NCBI RefSeq assembly: GCF_014648495.1
Contig: NZ_BMRF01000002.1
Location: forward strand, 372,001-436,000
DNA from: Actinomadura cremea
Lineage (GTDB): Bacteria; Actinomycetota; Actinomycetes; Streptosporangiales; Streptosporangiaceae
Direction: 5' to 3'
DNA: 64,000 bases
In this document: positions 18,478-27,521 of the stretch, piece by piece
How the letters are laid out: each line of letters begins with the position of its first letter
Numbering within the stretch: position 1 is the first letter of the stretch
The notes under the pieces: generated by a model
Seen by the model: only the letters and a program-made list of their open reading frames with translations
Told to the model about the DNA's origin: nothing
Databases searched by the model: none
Made by a program: the position numbers and the translations under genes

Positions 18478-18627
18478 GGACCTCTTCGACTTTCCGTCAG
18501 GGAGCGGTAACCCGAAGGTCAGGATAACGGTCCCGCGCGTCCCGTGTGACCCGAACCTGCCCGAGATTTCGACGTTTCCGCCGGTCCGGCCCCCATGTCT
18601 ATGGTGGTTCGACTACTTTCGCCGGAC

Positions 18628-19455
18628 ATGTGCGTATCGATGGCCGAGGCCGAGTTCTCTGGAACGACCCTGTACGTCGGTCGTCGGCGGCATCCGCTCC
18701 ACGGCGCGATCGAGGTGCTCGGGTACGAGAACACCGCGCTGAACCTCGCGGACGGCCCGAACGCGATGCTCCTGCACCTGCCCGCGCGGACGATGACGCC
18801 CGACCGGTTCGTCCCGGTGGGACGGCGCGGCGGGCGCGTCCTCGCGGCCATGGTCGAGGCCGTGCGCCCGCTGGCGCGGAGCGCGGGCGCCCTGACCATG
18901 GACTGGATGTCGTACGACGAACCCGAGGCCGTGCAGGTGTTCGAGCACGACGTCTACACCGTCCTGCTGGCCGGGGACCCGACGCTGATCCCTGCCGCGC
19001 TGGGCCGCGTCCCCGAGCACCGGCGGCCCCGCCTCGACCCGGCGCTCATGGAGTTCTACGCCGACCACTACCCGCTCCACTCCATCGCGGTCTGCTGCTT
19101 CGACAACGCCGACGCGCGCCGCGCCAAGCCGCTGCTGACGTGGTACGAGCCGCTCGACCCGGACGTCCTCACCGCCCCGGCGCTGGACGCCCACACCGGC
19201 GGCCCGCCGGACCCGGACGAGCCCGTCCCGACCGACCACTGGGTCGTCTTCGGCACCGACGAGGCCCCCGACGGCTGGGGCGTGCCGGTCGGCTACGAGC
19301 GCGGGCTGCGCGGCAAGGTGCGCGCCTTCCTGCCCGACACGGTCCTGGGCGCCGAGTTCGCCACCGCGATGCCGAACGGCGATTTCGCGATCGCCCACGA
19401 CGACCTCATCGAGGGGCGTCTCGACCGGATCGAACGCCTTCGCCCCTCCCGCTGA
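18628..19455 (+). CDS. Conserved-type protein of unknown function
   Basis: About 275 residues, no signal peptide or membrane segment. The mid-region has a Trp/Tyr-rich stretch (MDWMSYDEPEAVQVF) and the C-terminal half is acidic (PDPDEPVPTDHWVVFGTDEAPD). I recognise no family. The start is uncertain: ATG 18595 has no ribosome site; ATG 18628 lies eight bases after TACTTT and could be leaderless; ATG 18640 is also possible. It is divergent from the TetR gene at 17830. Confidence 0.65.
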   Translation: MCVSMAEAEFSGTTLYVGRRRHPLHGAIEVLGYENTALNLADGPNAMLLHLPARTMTPDRFVPVGRRGGRVLAAMVEAVRPLARSAGALTMDWMSYDEPEAVQVFEHDVYTVLLAGDPTLIPAALGRVPEHRRPRLDPALMEFYADHYPLHSIAVCCFDNADARRAKPLLTWYEPLDPDVLTAPALDAHTGGPPDPDEPVPTDHWVVFGTDEAPDGWGVPVGYERGLRGKVRAFLPDTVLGAEFATAMPNGDFAIAHDDLIEGRLDRIERLRPSR

Positions 19456-19728
19456 GCCCCGCGCGCGACGTCCGGGGCCTCGGTGAGAGGGGCGGGTTCG
19501 CGCGCGATGGCCGGATCCGGCGGAACGATCGGCCGAACCGGAAGGGCACGGAAGGGGATTGACGAGCACGTTCGTGCGCACATATTGACAATCCGTCAGG
19601 GAAGATCACCCACCGAAGTGAGCAATCGGACGCCGGGTCATCGCCGCTCTTGTCCGGCCCATTCACCCCGTGCTTGGATTCGTTTCGGACAATTGTACCG
19701 ATCGTCACTAGGCGGGGGAGGCGGACAG

Positions 19729-20832
19729 GTGCGTTCACGTTCGACCGGCGGAGTTCTGCTCGCGGGGGTGGGCGCCGCGGCTCTCCTCTCGGTCTCGGGG
19801 GCGACCCCGGCGATGGCGGATCCGACGCCCAGCACGTCCCCGAGCGACACGACGCCGCCGCCGTCGGACACCCCGACCCCGACCCCGCCGCCCGACACGT
19901 CCACGCCGACGCCGGACCCCACCCCGACGCCCACCCCCACCCCGACGCCGACGGACCCGCCGACCGATCCGCCGACCGAGACGCCCACCCCCACGCCGAC
20001 GGACCCGCCGACCGGGACCCCGACGCCCACCCCGACGCCCACGCCCACCGACCCGGGCGGGCCGAGCGGGCCCGGCCGGCTGGCCGTGGAGCTGTCCGCC
20101 ACCGGGACGACCGTGCGGCCGGGCGGCTCGATCAGGGTGACGGCGCACTACTGGTCGCTCGGCGCCGCCTCGAAGGGCGCCGTCCTGCGGGTCACCGCGC
20201 CGGGCGCGACCGTCCGTCCGGCGCAGCGGAGCATCGGGACGCTGGGCGCGGGCGGCGGGAACGCGACCGTGACCGTCAGCGTCCCCGCCGACGCCGACCC
20301 GCGCGCCGTCCGGGTGACCGCGACCGTCTCCGCGTCCGGTGCGAAGGCCGCGTCCCGGTCCTTCACCCTCGTCGTCACCGACCCGTCGGGCACCGTGCCC
20401 GCCGACCTCGCCGCGCTGACCTCGACGCTCGACCCGGGAGCGCCGTCCCCGGGCGTGCCGACCGGGCTGCCGTCCACGGTGCCCGGCCTGCTCGGCGACA
20501 TCCGGGCGCCGCAGGTCGCGCTGCCGCCGGTCGCGTCCCCGCAGGTCGCCCCGCTGTCGAACGCGATCGCGCCGATGTCGAGCCTGCGCGGCCTGCACGA
20601 CGACGCGTCCCCCATCGAGGAGCTCGGCGCCCTGCAGGCGGGCGTGCTCGCCGCGCTCGGGTCGGCGGTGACGCTGGCGCTGCTCCGGATCCGGCTGGCG
20701 CGCCGCGCGGGCCCGCCGCCGGGCCGCGTCTACGGCCGGACGTACGGACGCGTCGACGGCCGCGGACGCCCGTCCAGGCACGGGGTGCGCGTCGCGCTGC
20801 TGCCCGCGGAACCGCCCCGCCCGCGCCCCTGA
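19729..20832 (+). CDS. Exported Pro/Thr-rich surface protein
   Basis: A 367-residue protein with a GTG start behind GGGGGAGGCGGACAG. It has a cleavable-looking signal peptide (LLAGVGAAALLSVSGATPAMA), a Thr-Pro-Asp low-complexity stalk (about residues 31-110), a beta-rich domain with CARDB/DUF11-like alternation (AVELSATGTTVRPGGSIRVT...), a Pro-rich linker and one C-terminal hydrophobic helix (AGVLAALGSAVTLALLRI) followed by basic residues. This looks like a wall-spanning stalk anchored by its C-terminal helix. No sortase motif seen. Function unknown. Confidence 0.8.
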   Translation: MRSRSTGGVLLAGVGAAALLSVSGATPAMADPTPSTSPSDTTPPPSDTPTPTPPPDTSTPTPDPTPTPTPTPTPTDPPTDPPTETPTPTPTDPPTGTPTPTPTPTPTDPGGPSGPGRLAVELSATGTTVRPGGSIRVTAHYWSLGAASKGAVLRVTAPGATVRPAQRSIGTLGAGGGNATVTVSVPADADPRAVRVTATVSASGAKAASRSFTLVVTDPSGTVPADLAALTSTLDPGAPSPGVPTGLPSTVPGLLGDIRAPQVALPPVASPQVAPLSNAIAPMSSLRGLHDDASPIEELGALQAGVLAALGSAVTLALLRIRLARRAGPPPGRVYGRTYGRVDGRGRPSRHGVRVALLPAEPPRPRP

Positions 20833-20880
20833 GCGGCGCCCGCCGTGCCGGACCGCGACGTCGCCGGGGCGCCCCGGGCG

Positions 20881-21534
20881 TCAGCGCGCGAGCCGGATCA
20901 GGATCCGGCAGACCTCCTCGAGGATCTCGCCCGCCTCGGTCTCGCTCTCGGCCGTGGCGATCTCCCGGCCGGCCTCGCCGATCACCGTGGTGAGGACGAG
21001 CCCGAGCACCTCCCCGGCGCGCCCGGTCGCGGCCGCGTCGGCGTCGTCCCGGCCGCGCAGCAGCTTGGTGTTGCGCGCGACCCAGCGCTGGGTGCGGCTG
21101 CGGCGCATCAGCGACGAACCGGGCGGGCCCTCGCCGCCGAGGAACAGCCGCGCCGCCTCGCGGCGCTCCCAGCACACCCGCAGGTAGGCGCGGGCGCCCG
21201 CGATGAACTGGGCGATCGGGTCGCCCTCGCCCTCCTCGCGGGCGGCCGAGACGGCCTGCGCAGCGCGCCGCTCCTGCTCCCCGGTGAGCTCCTCCCACAG
21301 CGCCACGTACAGGCCGGCCTTGCCGCCGTAGTGGTGGTAGAGGCTGCCGACGCTGATCCCGGACCGCTCGACGATCTCGGCGATGCCCGCGTCGCCGTAC
21401 CCGCGGTCGGCGAAGACCTGCTGGGCGGCCGTCAGCAGCGCCTGGCGGGTCGCGTCGGCGCGCGCCCACTGCCGTCCGCCGCCCCCGGCCTCGCCGTTCG
21501 CCTCACCGGCCTGCCGCGCCCTGCTCGTCCGCAT
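20881..21534 (-). CDS. TetR/AcrR-family regulator
   Basis: A 217-residue repressor. HTH region 'LLTAAQQVFADRGYGDAGI', then 'AEIVERSGISVGSLYHHYGG'. The C-terminal domain ends in a long helical tail (AEVLGLVLTTVIGEAGREIA). Convergent with the stalk protein across 48 bases. The target is not evident from the neighbours. The N-terminal 25 residues are disordered. Confidence 0.87.
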   Translation of the reverse strand: MRTSRARQAGEANGEAGGGGRQWARADATRQALLTAAQQVFADRGYGDAGIAEIVERSGISVGSLYHHYGGKAGLYVALWEELTGEQERRAAQAVSAAREEGEGDPIAQFIAGARAYLRVCWERREAARLFLGGEGPPGSSLMRRSRTQRWVARNTKLLRGRDDADAAATGRAGEVLGLVLTTVIGEAGREIATAESETEAGEILEEVCRILIRLAR

Positions 21535-21639
21535 TCCACCATGGTGCCAGGCGGGCGCCCGCGCCGTGTCGCGGCACGGGCGCCGGCGCCCGCCGGCCCG
21601 TTCGCGGCGGGCCCGCCCGCGGGCGGTTCGGTGGACGGC

Positions 21640-22755
21640 TCAGTACCAGCCGACGCTCTGCGAGTGGCCCCACGCCTCGCACGGGGTGCCGTAGCGGGCG
21701 TCGATGTAGTTCAGGCCCCACGCGATCTGGGTGGCGGCGTTGGTCTGCCAGTCCGACCCGGCGCTGGCCATCTTGGTGCCGGGCAGCGACTGCGGGATGC
21801 CGTAGGCGCCGCTGGACGGGTTCTGGGCCCGCTCGTTCCAGCCGCTCTCCTTCGTCCAGAGGCTCTCGAGGGCGGACCAGCAGCCGCTCCAGCCCTTGAG
21901 GGCGTTCATCCGCTTGCCGATGGCCTTGTTCTGCGAGACGGACGTGTCACCGCCGCCGGCGGGCGCGTCCGGGATGGCGCCGCCGCCCGCGGGGGCCTCG
22001 GGCTCCGGCTTGTCGAAGGTGCTCTTGGCGGAGTCGTCGCTGTTCTTCTCCGCCTTCTTCTGCTTCTCCTCGGCCTGCTGCTTCTCGTAGGCGCGCTTCT
22101 TGGCGCTCGCCATCACGTCGGCCGCCACGGGGTCCATCTCCGACCCGCGCATCATGTCGAGCATCTCGTTGGCGGACATCCCCTCGGCCGCGATCGCCGG
22201 CGGCTCGGAGTCGTCGCCGCCGCCGATGGGCACGAGCACGAGGAAGCCCGCGAGCGCGGCCAGGCACACCGCCGTGATGGTGATGTTGCTGGTGAGCACG
22301 CGCAGGACCGTCCCGCGGTTCGGCTTGAACCGCTCGGCGGCCTGCCGCGCCGACTCCGCCCGTCCGGGCGCGGCGCCGGGCTCGTGGGCGCCGCCCGGAC
22401 CGGACGGCGCCCCGGCGCCGTGCGGGGCGCCGGGCGGGTACGGGGCGTCCCCGGGGTACGGGTCGCCCGGTCCGTACGGGGCGGCGCCGGCCGCACCGGG
22501 GCCGTCCGGGTCGCCGTCGCCTCCGGAGGGGCCGGGACCGTACGGGGCGCCGTCGCCTTCGGCGGGACCCGGTCCGTACGCCGCGTCGGCTCCGTACGGG
22601 ACGTTCGCGCCGTACGGGTCGCCGGTGCCGTTCGGGTCGCCGGGGGCCTGAGAAACGTGCTGAGGGGCGTCCGGCTGCGCCTGCTCGTCTCGCTTCCCAC
22701 GGGCGAAACGGGGGGACTGCTTGGGGCGTCTGCGGGAGCCGTGACTCTGGGGCAT
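21640..22755 (-). CDS. Membrane-anchored lytic transglycosylase-like protein
   Basis: A 371-residue protein. A cytoplasmic Gly/Pro/Tyr-rich N-terminus with PYG repeats (about 1-130) precedes one membrane helix (ITITAVCLAALAGFLVLVPI, about 155-175). A charged Lys/Glu/Gln segment likely to be coiled coil (AYEKQQAEEKQKKAEK) follows, then a C-terminal SLT-type domain: 'LESLWTKESGWNERAQNPSSG' has the catalytic Glu, then 'AYGIPQSLPGTKMASAG' and 'AWGLNYIDARYGTPCEAW'. This domain cuts peptidoglycan glycan strands. No Shine-Dalgarno sequence at ATG 22755, so it may be leaderless. Confidence 0.88.
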   Translation of the reverse strand: MPQSHGSRRRPKQSPRFARGKRDEQAQPDAPQHVSQAPGDPNGTGDPYGANVPYGADAAYGPGPAEGDGAPYGPGPSGGDGDPDGPGAAGAAPYGPGDPYPGDAPYPPGAPHGAGAPSGPGGAHEPGAAPGRAESARQAAERFKPNRGTVLRVLTSNITITAVCLAALAGFLVLVPIGGGDDSEPPAIAAEGMSANEMLDMMRGSEMDPVAADVMASAKKRAYEKQQAEEKQKKAEKNSDDSAKSTFDKPEPEAPAGGGAIPDAPAGGGDTSVSQNKAIGKRMNALKGWSGCWSALESLWTKESGWNERAQNPSSGAYGIPQSLPGTKMASAGSDWQTNAATQIAWGLNYIDARYGTPCEAWGHSQSVGWY

Positions 22756-22803
22756 AGGAGAAGACTGCCTTATCGGCGGGGAGATGTGTCCGGTTCGCCG
22801 ATT

Positions 22804-23388
22804 TTACGGGTGTCCCACGCCGTGCGGTTCACCATTGTCGGCGACTCCGAAGAACTCCAGGTCGCCGACCGCGAGACGGGCCGACTGAAGTGCCTGGAAC
22901 AGCTGGTCATGGGCGTCTCCGGCGAGTCCGGAGAGAAGGCCGCCGGGTGCTTCCAGCGCGATGTTGGCCTCGTTGGCGCGCTCCCGGCCGGCGGTGGTGA
23001 TCCCGACGAGCGTGGCGCGCCGGTCGCGCGGGTGCGGGGTCCGCTCCACGAGGCCGTCCGCCTCCAGTTGGTCGACGGTGAGCTTCACGGTCGTCGGATG
23101 CAGCAGCAGCCAGCGGCCGAGGGTGCTCAGGCTGGCCTGCCCCGAGCCGATGAGGGCGAGGGTGGTGAGGACGGCGTAGCCGGTGCGGCCGAGGTCGAGC
23201 CGTCCGAGCTCCTCGTCCAGCGCCTTCTTCAGCAGCTGGTGCAGGCGCGCGACCGAGCTGATCGTCATGAAGGGGCCCGGGGAGCCGCGGAGACCCTGTC
23301 CGTCCCAGCGATCCCTGATACCGGTGACCAGCGGGTCCACGCCGTCACTCCCGTTCGCCTCTGTGGCCTGATGTGGCTGGCTTCGCAC
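22804..23388 (-). CDS. MarR-family regulator
   Basis: A 194-residue winged-helix protein. The core includes 'YAVLTTLALIGSGQASLSTL', recognition helix 'LLLHPTTVKLTVDQLEADGL' and wing 'VERTPHPRDRRATLVGITTAG'. GTG start at 23388; a shorter start at the internal Met before 'TISSVARLHQLL' is possible. It is divergent from the mce operon, and the 250-base gap holds a TTAGA/TCTAA dyad, so it is a candidate regulator of lipid import. Ligand unknown. Confidence 0.87.
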   Translation of the reverse strand: MRSQPHQATEANGSDGVDPLVTGIRDRWDGQGLRGSPGPFMTISSVARLHQLLKKALDEELGRLDLGRTGYAVLTTLALIGSGQASLSTLGRWLLLHPTTVKLTVDQLEADGLVERTPHPRDRRATLVGITTAGRERANEANIALEAPGGLLSGLAGDAHDQLFQALQSARLAVGDLEFFGVADNGEPHGVGHP

Positions 23389-23434
23389 GCCGAGATCGTA
23401 TCTTCCGACAAAGACCCATGTAAGTACTCGCTTC

Positions 23435-23450
23435 TTAGAGCTTCTTCTAA
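23435..23450. promoter_or_regulatory. AT-rich dyad between MarR gene and mce operon
   Basis: TTAGA and TCTAA flank a six-base centre within an AT-rich island (about 23414-23455) unlike the surrounding 73% G+C DNA. TAATAGAG overlaps it. The location between divergent transcripts fits a promoter with an operator for the MarR protein. Only the dyad and base composition are seen. Confidence 0.4.
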
Positions 23451-23639
23451 TAGAGTGCTCCAGATCACAGGCGGTGCCTGCGTGCTCTGGCGAGTCACGG
23501 GTTGCCCATGTGGTACCGGATCTCGGCCGAGATCGGAAGGCGCGCGAGGAGAAAGCAGGACGTCGCGCGCCCTTTTCCGGGACGGCGGGAAACCGGCGTA
23601 TCGGATGAGCGCCGACGTCCGAGAACGAAGGAGGCTGGT

Positions 23640-23681
23640 ATGACCCTTCGCCCCGTCCCCCAGGGGGAGGTCACCGGCTGA
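23640..23681 (+). CDS. 13-codon leader ORF of the mce operon
   Basis: ATG at 23640 has the strongest ribosome site of the region (AAGGAGG, five bases upstream). It opens a 13-residue frame, MTLRPVPQGEVTG, whose TGA overlaps the first yrbE ATG (TGATG). Ribosomes ending here could restart directly on yrbE, whose own site (GGGGAGG) lies inside the leader. It could be a regulatory leader peptide, or the residual end of a lost upstream gene. Confidence 0.5.
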   Translation: MTLRPVPQGEVTG

Positions 23682-24484
23682 TGGCCCTGAGTCTGACCCG
23701 GGCCCCGGATCTGGCGCGCAGACGCGTCGAACGCACCCTGGACGAGACCGGGCTGCTGTGCGTGACCCTTCTCGAGGGGCTGCGCCGCACCTGGGACCTC
23801 CGCCAGTGGTGGGGCGAGTTCATCGAGCAGTGCTGGTTCCTCGCGCGGGTCACCGCCGTCCCGGTCATGCTGATCGCGGTGCCGCTCGGCGCGACGATCT
23901 CGCTGCAGGTCGGCGACATCGCGCGGCAGCTCGGCGCCGCGTCCGGCACCGGCGCGCTGCTCGTCGCCGCGATGATCCAGCAGGTCGCGCCGCTGGCGGC
24001 CGCGCTGCTGGTCTCCGGCGTGGGCGGCTCGGCGATGACCTCCGACATGGGCGCCCGCAACATCCGCGACGAGCTGGCGGCGATGGAGGTCATGGGGATC
24101 AACCCCATCCATCGCCTGGTCACCCCGCGGCTGTGGGCGGCGAGCACCGTCTCGGCGCTGCTGTGCTCGGTGGTGATCCTGGCCGGCGTCCTCGGCGGCT
24201 TCTACTTCAACGTCATCCAGCAGGGCGTCAGCCCCGGCGCCTTCTTCGACGGCGCCACGACCCTCCTGCAGTTCTCGGACCTGGTCGTGACCCTGTTCAA
24301 GGCGTGGGTGTTCGGCTTCGTGGCCGCCGCCGTCGCCTGCTACATGGGCATGAACTGCGACTACGGACCCGTCGGCGTCGGCCGGGCGGTCAACCGGGCG
24401 GTGGTGGTCACCTCGATCGTGGTGTTCGCCATCAACTACGTGGTCGAGATGGTCTACCAGGTCCTCATCCCCCGGAAGTTCTAG
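23681..24484 (+). CDS. yrbEA: YrbE/MlaE-type ABC permease, first subunit
   Basis: A 267-residue inner-membrane permease of the Mce lipid-import complex, paired with the next gene. The hydrophobic helices and the signature 'MEVMGINPIHRLVTPR' of the MlaE family are present, as is 'GSAMTSDMGARNIRDEL', which contacts the ATPase. It is first in an operon of nine structural genes, most joined by one- to four-base overlaps. The ATPase (MceG/Mkl) that should power it is not in the window, which is normal in mycobacteria, where it is encoded remotely. Confidence 0.95.
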   Translation: MALSLTRAPDLARRRVERTLDETGLLCVTLLEGLRRTWDLRQWWGEFIEQCWFLARVTAVPVMLIAVPLGATISLQVGDIARQLGAASGTGALLVAAMIQQVAPLAAALLVSGVGGSAMTSDMGARNIRDELAAMEVMGINPIHRLVTPRLWAASTVSALLCSVVILAGVLGGFYFNVIQQGVSPGAFFDGATTLLQFSDLVVTLFKAWVFGFVAAAVACYMGMNCDYGPVGVGRAVNRAVVVTSIVVFAINYVVEMVYQVLIPRKF

Positions 24485-25339
24485 ATGGTCGCCATTTCCC
24501 CCGTACGCAAGCTGAGCCGGGCCGTGCAGACGCGGGCGGCGGGCCTCGGGTCCTCCGCCAACCTGCCGGTGTTCCTCGGCCGGGTCCTCTACCACCTGTT
24601 CTTCGACATCATCCTGAAGCGCAAGTACGGCAAGACGCTCGCCAAGCACGTCAGCGACATCACCGTCGGCGTCGGCGCGCTCGTCATCGGCGGCGGCATG
24701 ATCTTCGTGATCGCGACGATGTCGCTGGCGACCGGCGCGATGGTCGGCCTGCAGGGCTACCCGGGCCTGGAGCGCATCGGCGCCGAGGCGTTCACCGGGC
24801 TGATCTCCAGCTACTCCAACGTCCGCGAGGTCACCCCGATCATCGCGGGGGTGGCGCTGGTCGCGCAGGTCGGCACCGGCTTCACCGCCGAGATCGGCGC
24901 GATGCGGATCTCCGAGGAGATCGACGCGCTGGAGGTCATGGGGATCAACTCCCTCGCCTACCTGGTGTGCACCCGGGTCGCGGCGGGCGTGATCGCGCTC
25001 GTGCCGCTCTACCTGGTGTCACTGTTCATGGCGTTCTTCGCCACCCGGTTCATCACGATCCAGTACTTCGGGCTGTCGCCCGGCATCTACGACTACTACT
25101 TTCACCTCTACCTGCCGCCGATCGACGTGTTCTACAGCGTGGTCAAGGTGGCGATCTTCGCCTTCATCATCATGTTCGTCCATTGCTACCGCGGCTACTA
25201 CGCCGCCGGCGGCCCGGTCGGCGTCGGCGTCGCGGCGGGCCGCGCGATCCGGGAGTCCACGATCCTGATGATCCTCATGAACCTGGTCCTGTCGTACATC
25301 TTCTGGGGCCACGGGAGCACAGTGGAGCTGACCGGATGA
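24485..25339 (+). CDS. yrbEB: YrbE/MlaE-type ABC permease, second subunit
   Basis: A 284-residue permease forming a heterodimer with the preceding subunit. An amphipathic N-terminal region (about 1-35) precedes the membrane domain. The family signature reads 'IDALEVMGINSLAYLVCTR' and the coupling stretch 'GFTAEIGAMRISEEIDAL'. Its ATG directly abuts the previous stop (TAGATG). Its own stop overlaps the first mce gene by four bases (ATGA), so translation is coupled. Confidence 0.95.
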   Translation: MVAISPVRKLSRAVQTRAAGLGSSANLPVFLGRVLYHLFFDIILKRKYGKTLAKHVSDITVGVGALVIGGGMIFVIATMSLATGAMVGLQGYPGLERIGAEAFTGLISSYSNVREVTPIIAGVALVAQVGTGFTAEIGAMRISEEIDALEVMGINSLAYLVCTRVAAGVIALVPLYLVSLFMAFFATRFITIQYFGLSPGIYDYYFHLYLPPIDVFYSVVKVAIFAFIIMFVHCYRGYYAAGGPVGVGVAAGRAIRESTILMILMNLVLSYIFWGHGSTVELTG

Positions 25340-26445
25340 GCGACGAGACACTCTCCGCGCGCTCCCGGACGGTCTTCGGGCTCGTCGGCGCGGGCGTCCT
25401 GGCGGCGTCCGCGGCGCTGATCGCGGTCGGTGCGACGCAGTCCCACGAGGGATCGACCTACTACACGGCGCGGTTCGGGACGGCCGGGCAGGGCCTCGAT
25501 CCCGAGAAGTCCGAGGTGAAGATCCGCGGCATCGAGGTCGGGACGGTCGCCTCGCTCGAACTGCGCGACGACGGCCGGGTGAGCGTCCGGCTCCGTCTGG
25601 ACAAGGGCGTCCGGATCCCCGAGACGACCGTGGCGTCCATCGAGCCGGTGTCGGTGTTCGGGCCGAAGGACCTCACCCTGAACCTGGGGGCGAACGAGCT
25701 GTCCGGCCCCTTCCTCGAGGACGGCGGCAGCATCACCAAGACCCAGGACCCGCAGGAGCTCGCCGACACGGCGTGGCCCACCTACGAGCTGACGCAGGCG
25801 ATCAACCCGGACGACGTCGCGACGCTGCTGCACACGTTCGGCTCCGGGCTGTCGGGGCAGGGCCCGGCGCTGCGCCGGACGATCGACAACGGCGCCGAGG
25901 TCATCGACGCGACCCACCGGAACCGGGAGGTGATCCGGTCGCTGCTGAACGACATCACCGGCGTCTCGCAGACGCTCGGCGCCCGCGGGGACACGATCAC
26001 GGGCCTCACCGGTGACTTCAACGAGCTGTCCGAGGTGATCAACGAGAAGCCCGACAAGGTGGGGCTGCTGCTGGACGAGGCGAGCGAGCTGGGCGACCGG
26101 GTCGGCGGGACGCTCCAGCGGCAGGGCGGCAACCTCGGCGACGTCATCGACGGGGCCTCCGACGTCGCCGACGTGGCCAACCGGCAGCTCCGCAACGTCC
26201 CGGTGCTGATCGACAGCCTGAACGGGTTCTTCCGGCTGCTCGCGCAGATCATCCGCATTCCGGGGCCGGAGGGCACGATGGTCGCGCAGGCGTCCAACCG
26301 GCTGCCGCTCGACATCTGCGCCATCATCCGCGACCTGTGCCCGACGACGTCGTTCGAGAGCTCCTTCGGGAACGGTGCAGGCGGCGCGAACGCGAACGGC
26401 GCGAACGGGACGCGGTCCACCGAGACGCAGGGGAGGCGGCCGTGA
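25336..26445 (+). CDS. mceA: Mce protein, position A
   Basis: A 369-residue protein. One N-terminal membrane helix (VFGLVGAGVLAASAALIAVG) is followed by the MCE domain (about 40-120; 'LDPEKSEVKIRGIEVGTVASLEL') and a long alpha-helical region predicted to form the barrel or tunnel that carries lipid across the periplasm. The C-terminus is Asn/Gly-rich. Two cysteines sit in 'DICAIIRDLCPTT', as in other Mce proteins. Position letters follow mycobacterial gene order, not demonstrated orthology. Confidence 0.92.
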   Translation: MSDETLSARSRTVFGLVGAGVLAASAALIAVGATQSHEGSTYYTARFGTAGQGLDPEKSEVKIRGIEVGTVASLELRDDGRVSVRLRLDKGVRIPETTVASIEPVSVFGPKDLTLNLGANELSGPFLEDGGSITKTQDPQELADTAWPTYELTQAINPDDVATLLHTFGSGLSGQGPALRRTIDNGAEVIDATHRNREVIRSLLNDITGVSQTLGARGDTITGLTGDFNELSEVINEKPDKVGLLLDEASELGDRVGGTLQRQGGNLGDVIDGASDVADVANRQLRNVPVLIDSLNGFFRLLAQIIRIPGPEGTMVAQASNRLPLDICAIIRDLCPTTSFESSFGNGAGGANANGANGTRSTETQGRRP

Positions 26446-27521
26446 GCGGGCTGCTGCGCGGCAAGACCGCGCGCGGACCGGACTACCGGACGCTGCTGAA
26501 GTTCGTCGTGTTCGTCGCCGTGACGGGCCTGCTGACGTTCTTCATCGGCCAGCAGATCCTCGGCACCTCGTTCGCCGACCGCTACCGGCTGACCGCGACG
26601 TTCGACGACGTCACCGGCCTGGTGGAGGGCGACCAGGTGAAGGTCGCCGGCACTCCCGTCGGGCGGGTCGAGGGCATCGAGGTCGTGCGCGGCAAGGCCG
26701 TCGTGGACATGACCGTCGACACCGAGCTGAAGGTCCCGACCGACTCCACCGCCGCGATCCGCTGGCGCAACGTGATGGGCCAGCGCGTCGTCTACCTCGA
26801 GCCGGGACAGAGCCGGCAGATGCTCGACGACGGCGACCGCGTGCCGCACACGCAGTCCGTGGTCGACCTCGGCGAGATCATCAACAGCCTCGGGCCGCTG
26901 ACCCGCAACCTCGACCCCGACCAGCTCAACAAGATCCTCTTCTCGTTCTCGCAGGCGCTCGAGGGCAACGAGCAGAACATCTCGGTCCTGACGAACAACC
27001 TGGACGTGCTCCTGCGGACGTTCGCGTCCCGCAAGGACACCATCCGGAAGATGATCGACGACTACGAGACGGTCAGCGGCGCGGTCGCGGCGCGGGACAA
27101 GCAGATCGCGGCGAGCGTCGACAACCTTCGGTCGCTGGTGAAGGTGTTCGCCGACAACCGGCAGCTGCTGGAGAACGCGACCGTGCAGATCGCGGGCGTC
27201 ACCACGAACCTGAACCGGGTGCTCGGCGGCAACGACGCCCAGCTCGCCCGCATCATCAAGAACCTGGGCGAGCTGAGCGAGACGTTCCGGCTCAACGTCG
27301 ACCAGCTGGAGCAGATGGTGCAGAAGCTCCCGCTCACGCTGCGGCAGCTGTTCTCGGCCGCGAACGGCGGGCACTTCCTGCGCACCAACGCGCTCTGCCT
27401 GAACATCACCATGGGGCCGTGCCCGTTCGAGATGGAACTGCCGAAGGCCCCCGGGACGGACGAGCCCACGCAGCAGGAGCTCGACAAGCTGCGGACGATG
27501 ATGACGAAGGGGGGCGAGTGA
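26442..27521 (+). CDS. mceB: Mce protein, position B
   Basis: A 359-residue protein. Anchor helix (LLKFVVFVAVTGLLTFFIG, about 18-36), MCE domain ('FDDVTGLVEGDQVKVAGTPVGRVEGIEV' pattern, about 50-130), then a helical region and a Cys pair in 'NALCLNITMGPCPFEM'. GTG start with GGGAGGCGGCC; the start overlaps the mceA stop (GTGA). One subunit of the hexameric Mce lipid conduit. Confidence 0.92.
   Translation: MSGLLRGKTARGPDYRTLLKFVVFVAVTGLLTFFIGQQILGTSFADRYRLTATFDDVTGLVEGDQVKVAGTPVGRVEGIEVVRGKAVVDMTVDTELKVPTDSTAAIRWRNVMGQRVVYLEPGQSRQMLDDGDRVPHTQSVVDLGEIINSLGPLTRNLDPDQLNKILFSFSQALEGNEQNISVLTNNLDVLLRTFASRKDTIRKMIDDYETVSGAVAARDKQIAASVDNLRSLVKVFADNRQLLENATVQIAGVTTNLNRVLGGNDAQLARIIKNLGELSETFRLNVDQLEQMVQKLPLTLRQLFSAANGGHFLRTNALCLNITMGPCPFEMELPKAPGTDEPTQQELDKLRTMMTKGGE

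Noticed and set aside
19860-20060. Repeated CCGACGCCCACC units resembling a repeat array or CRISPR
   Set aside because: They are in-frame codons for a Thr-Pro-Asp stalk in an exported protein; units are irregular and have no unique spacers.
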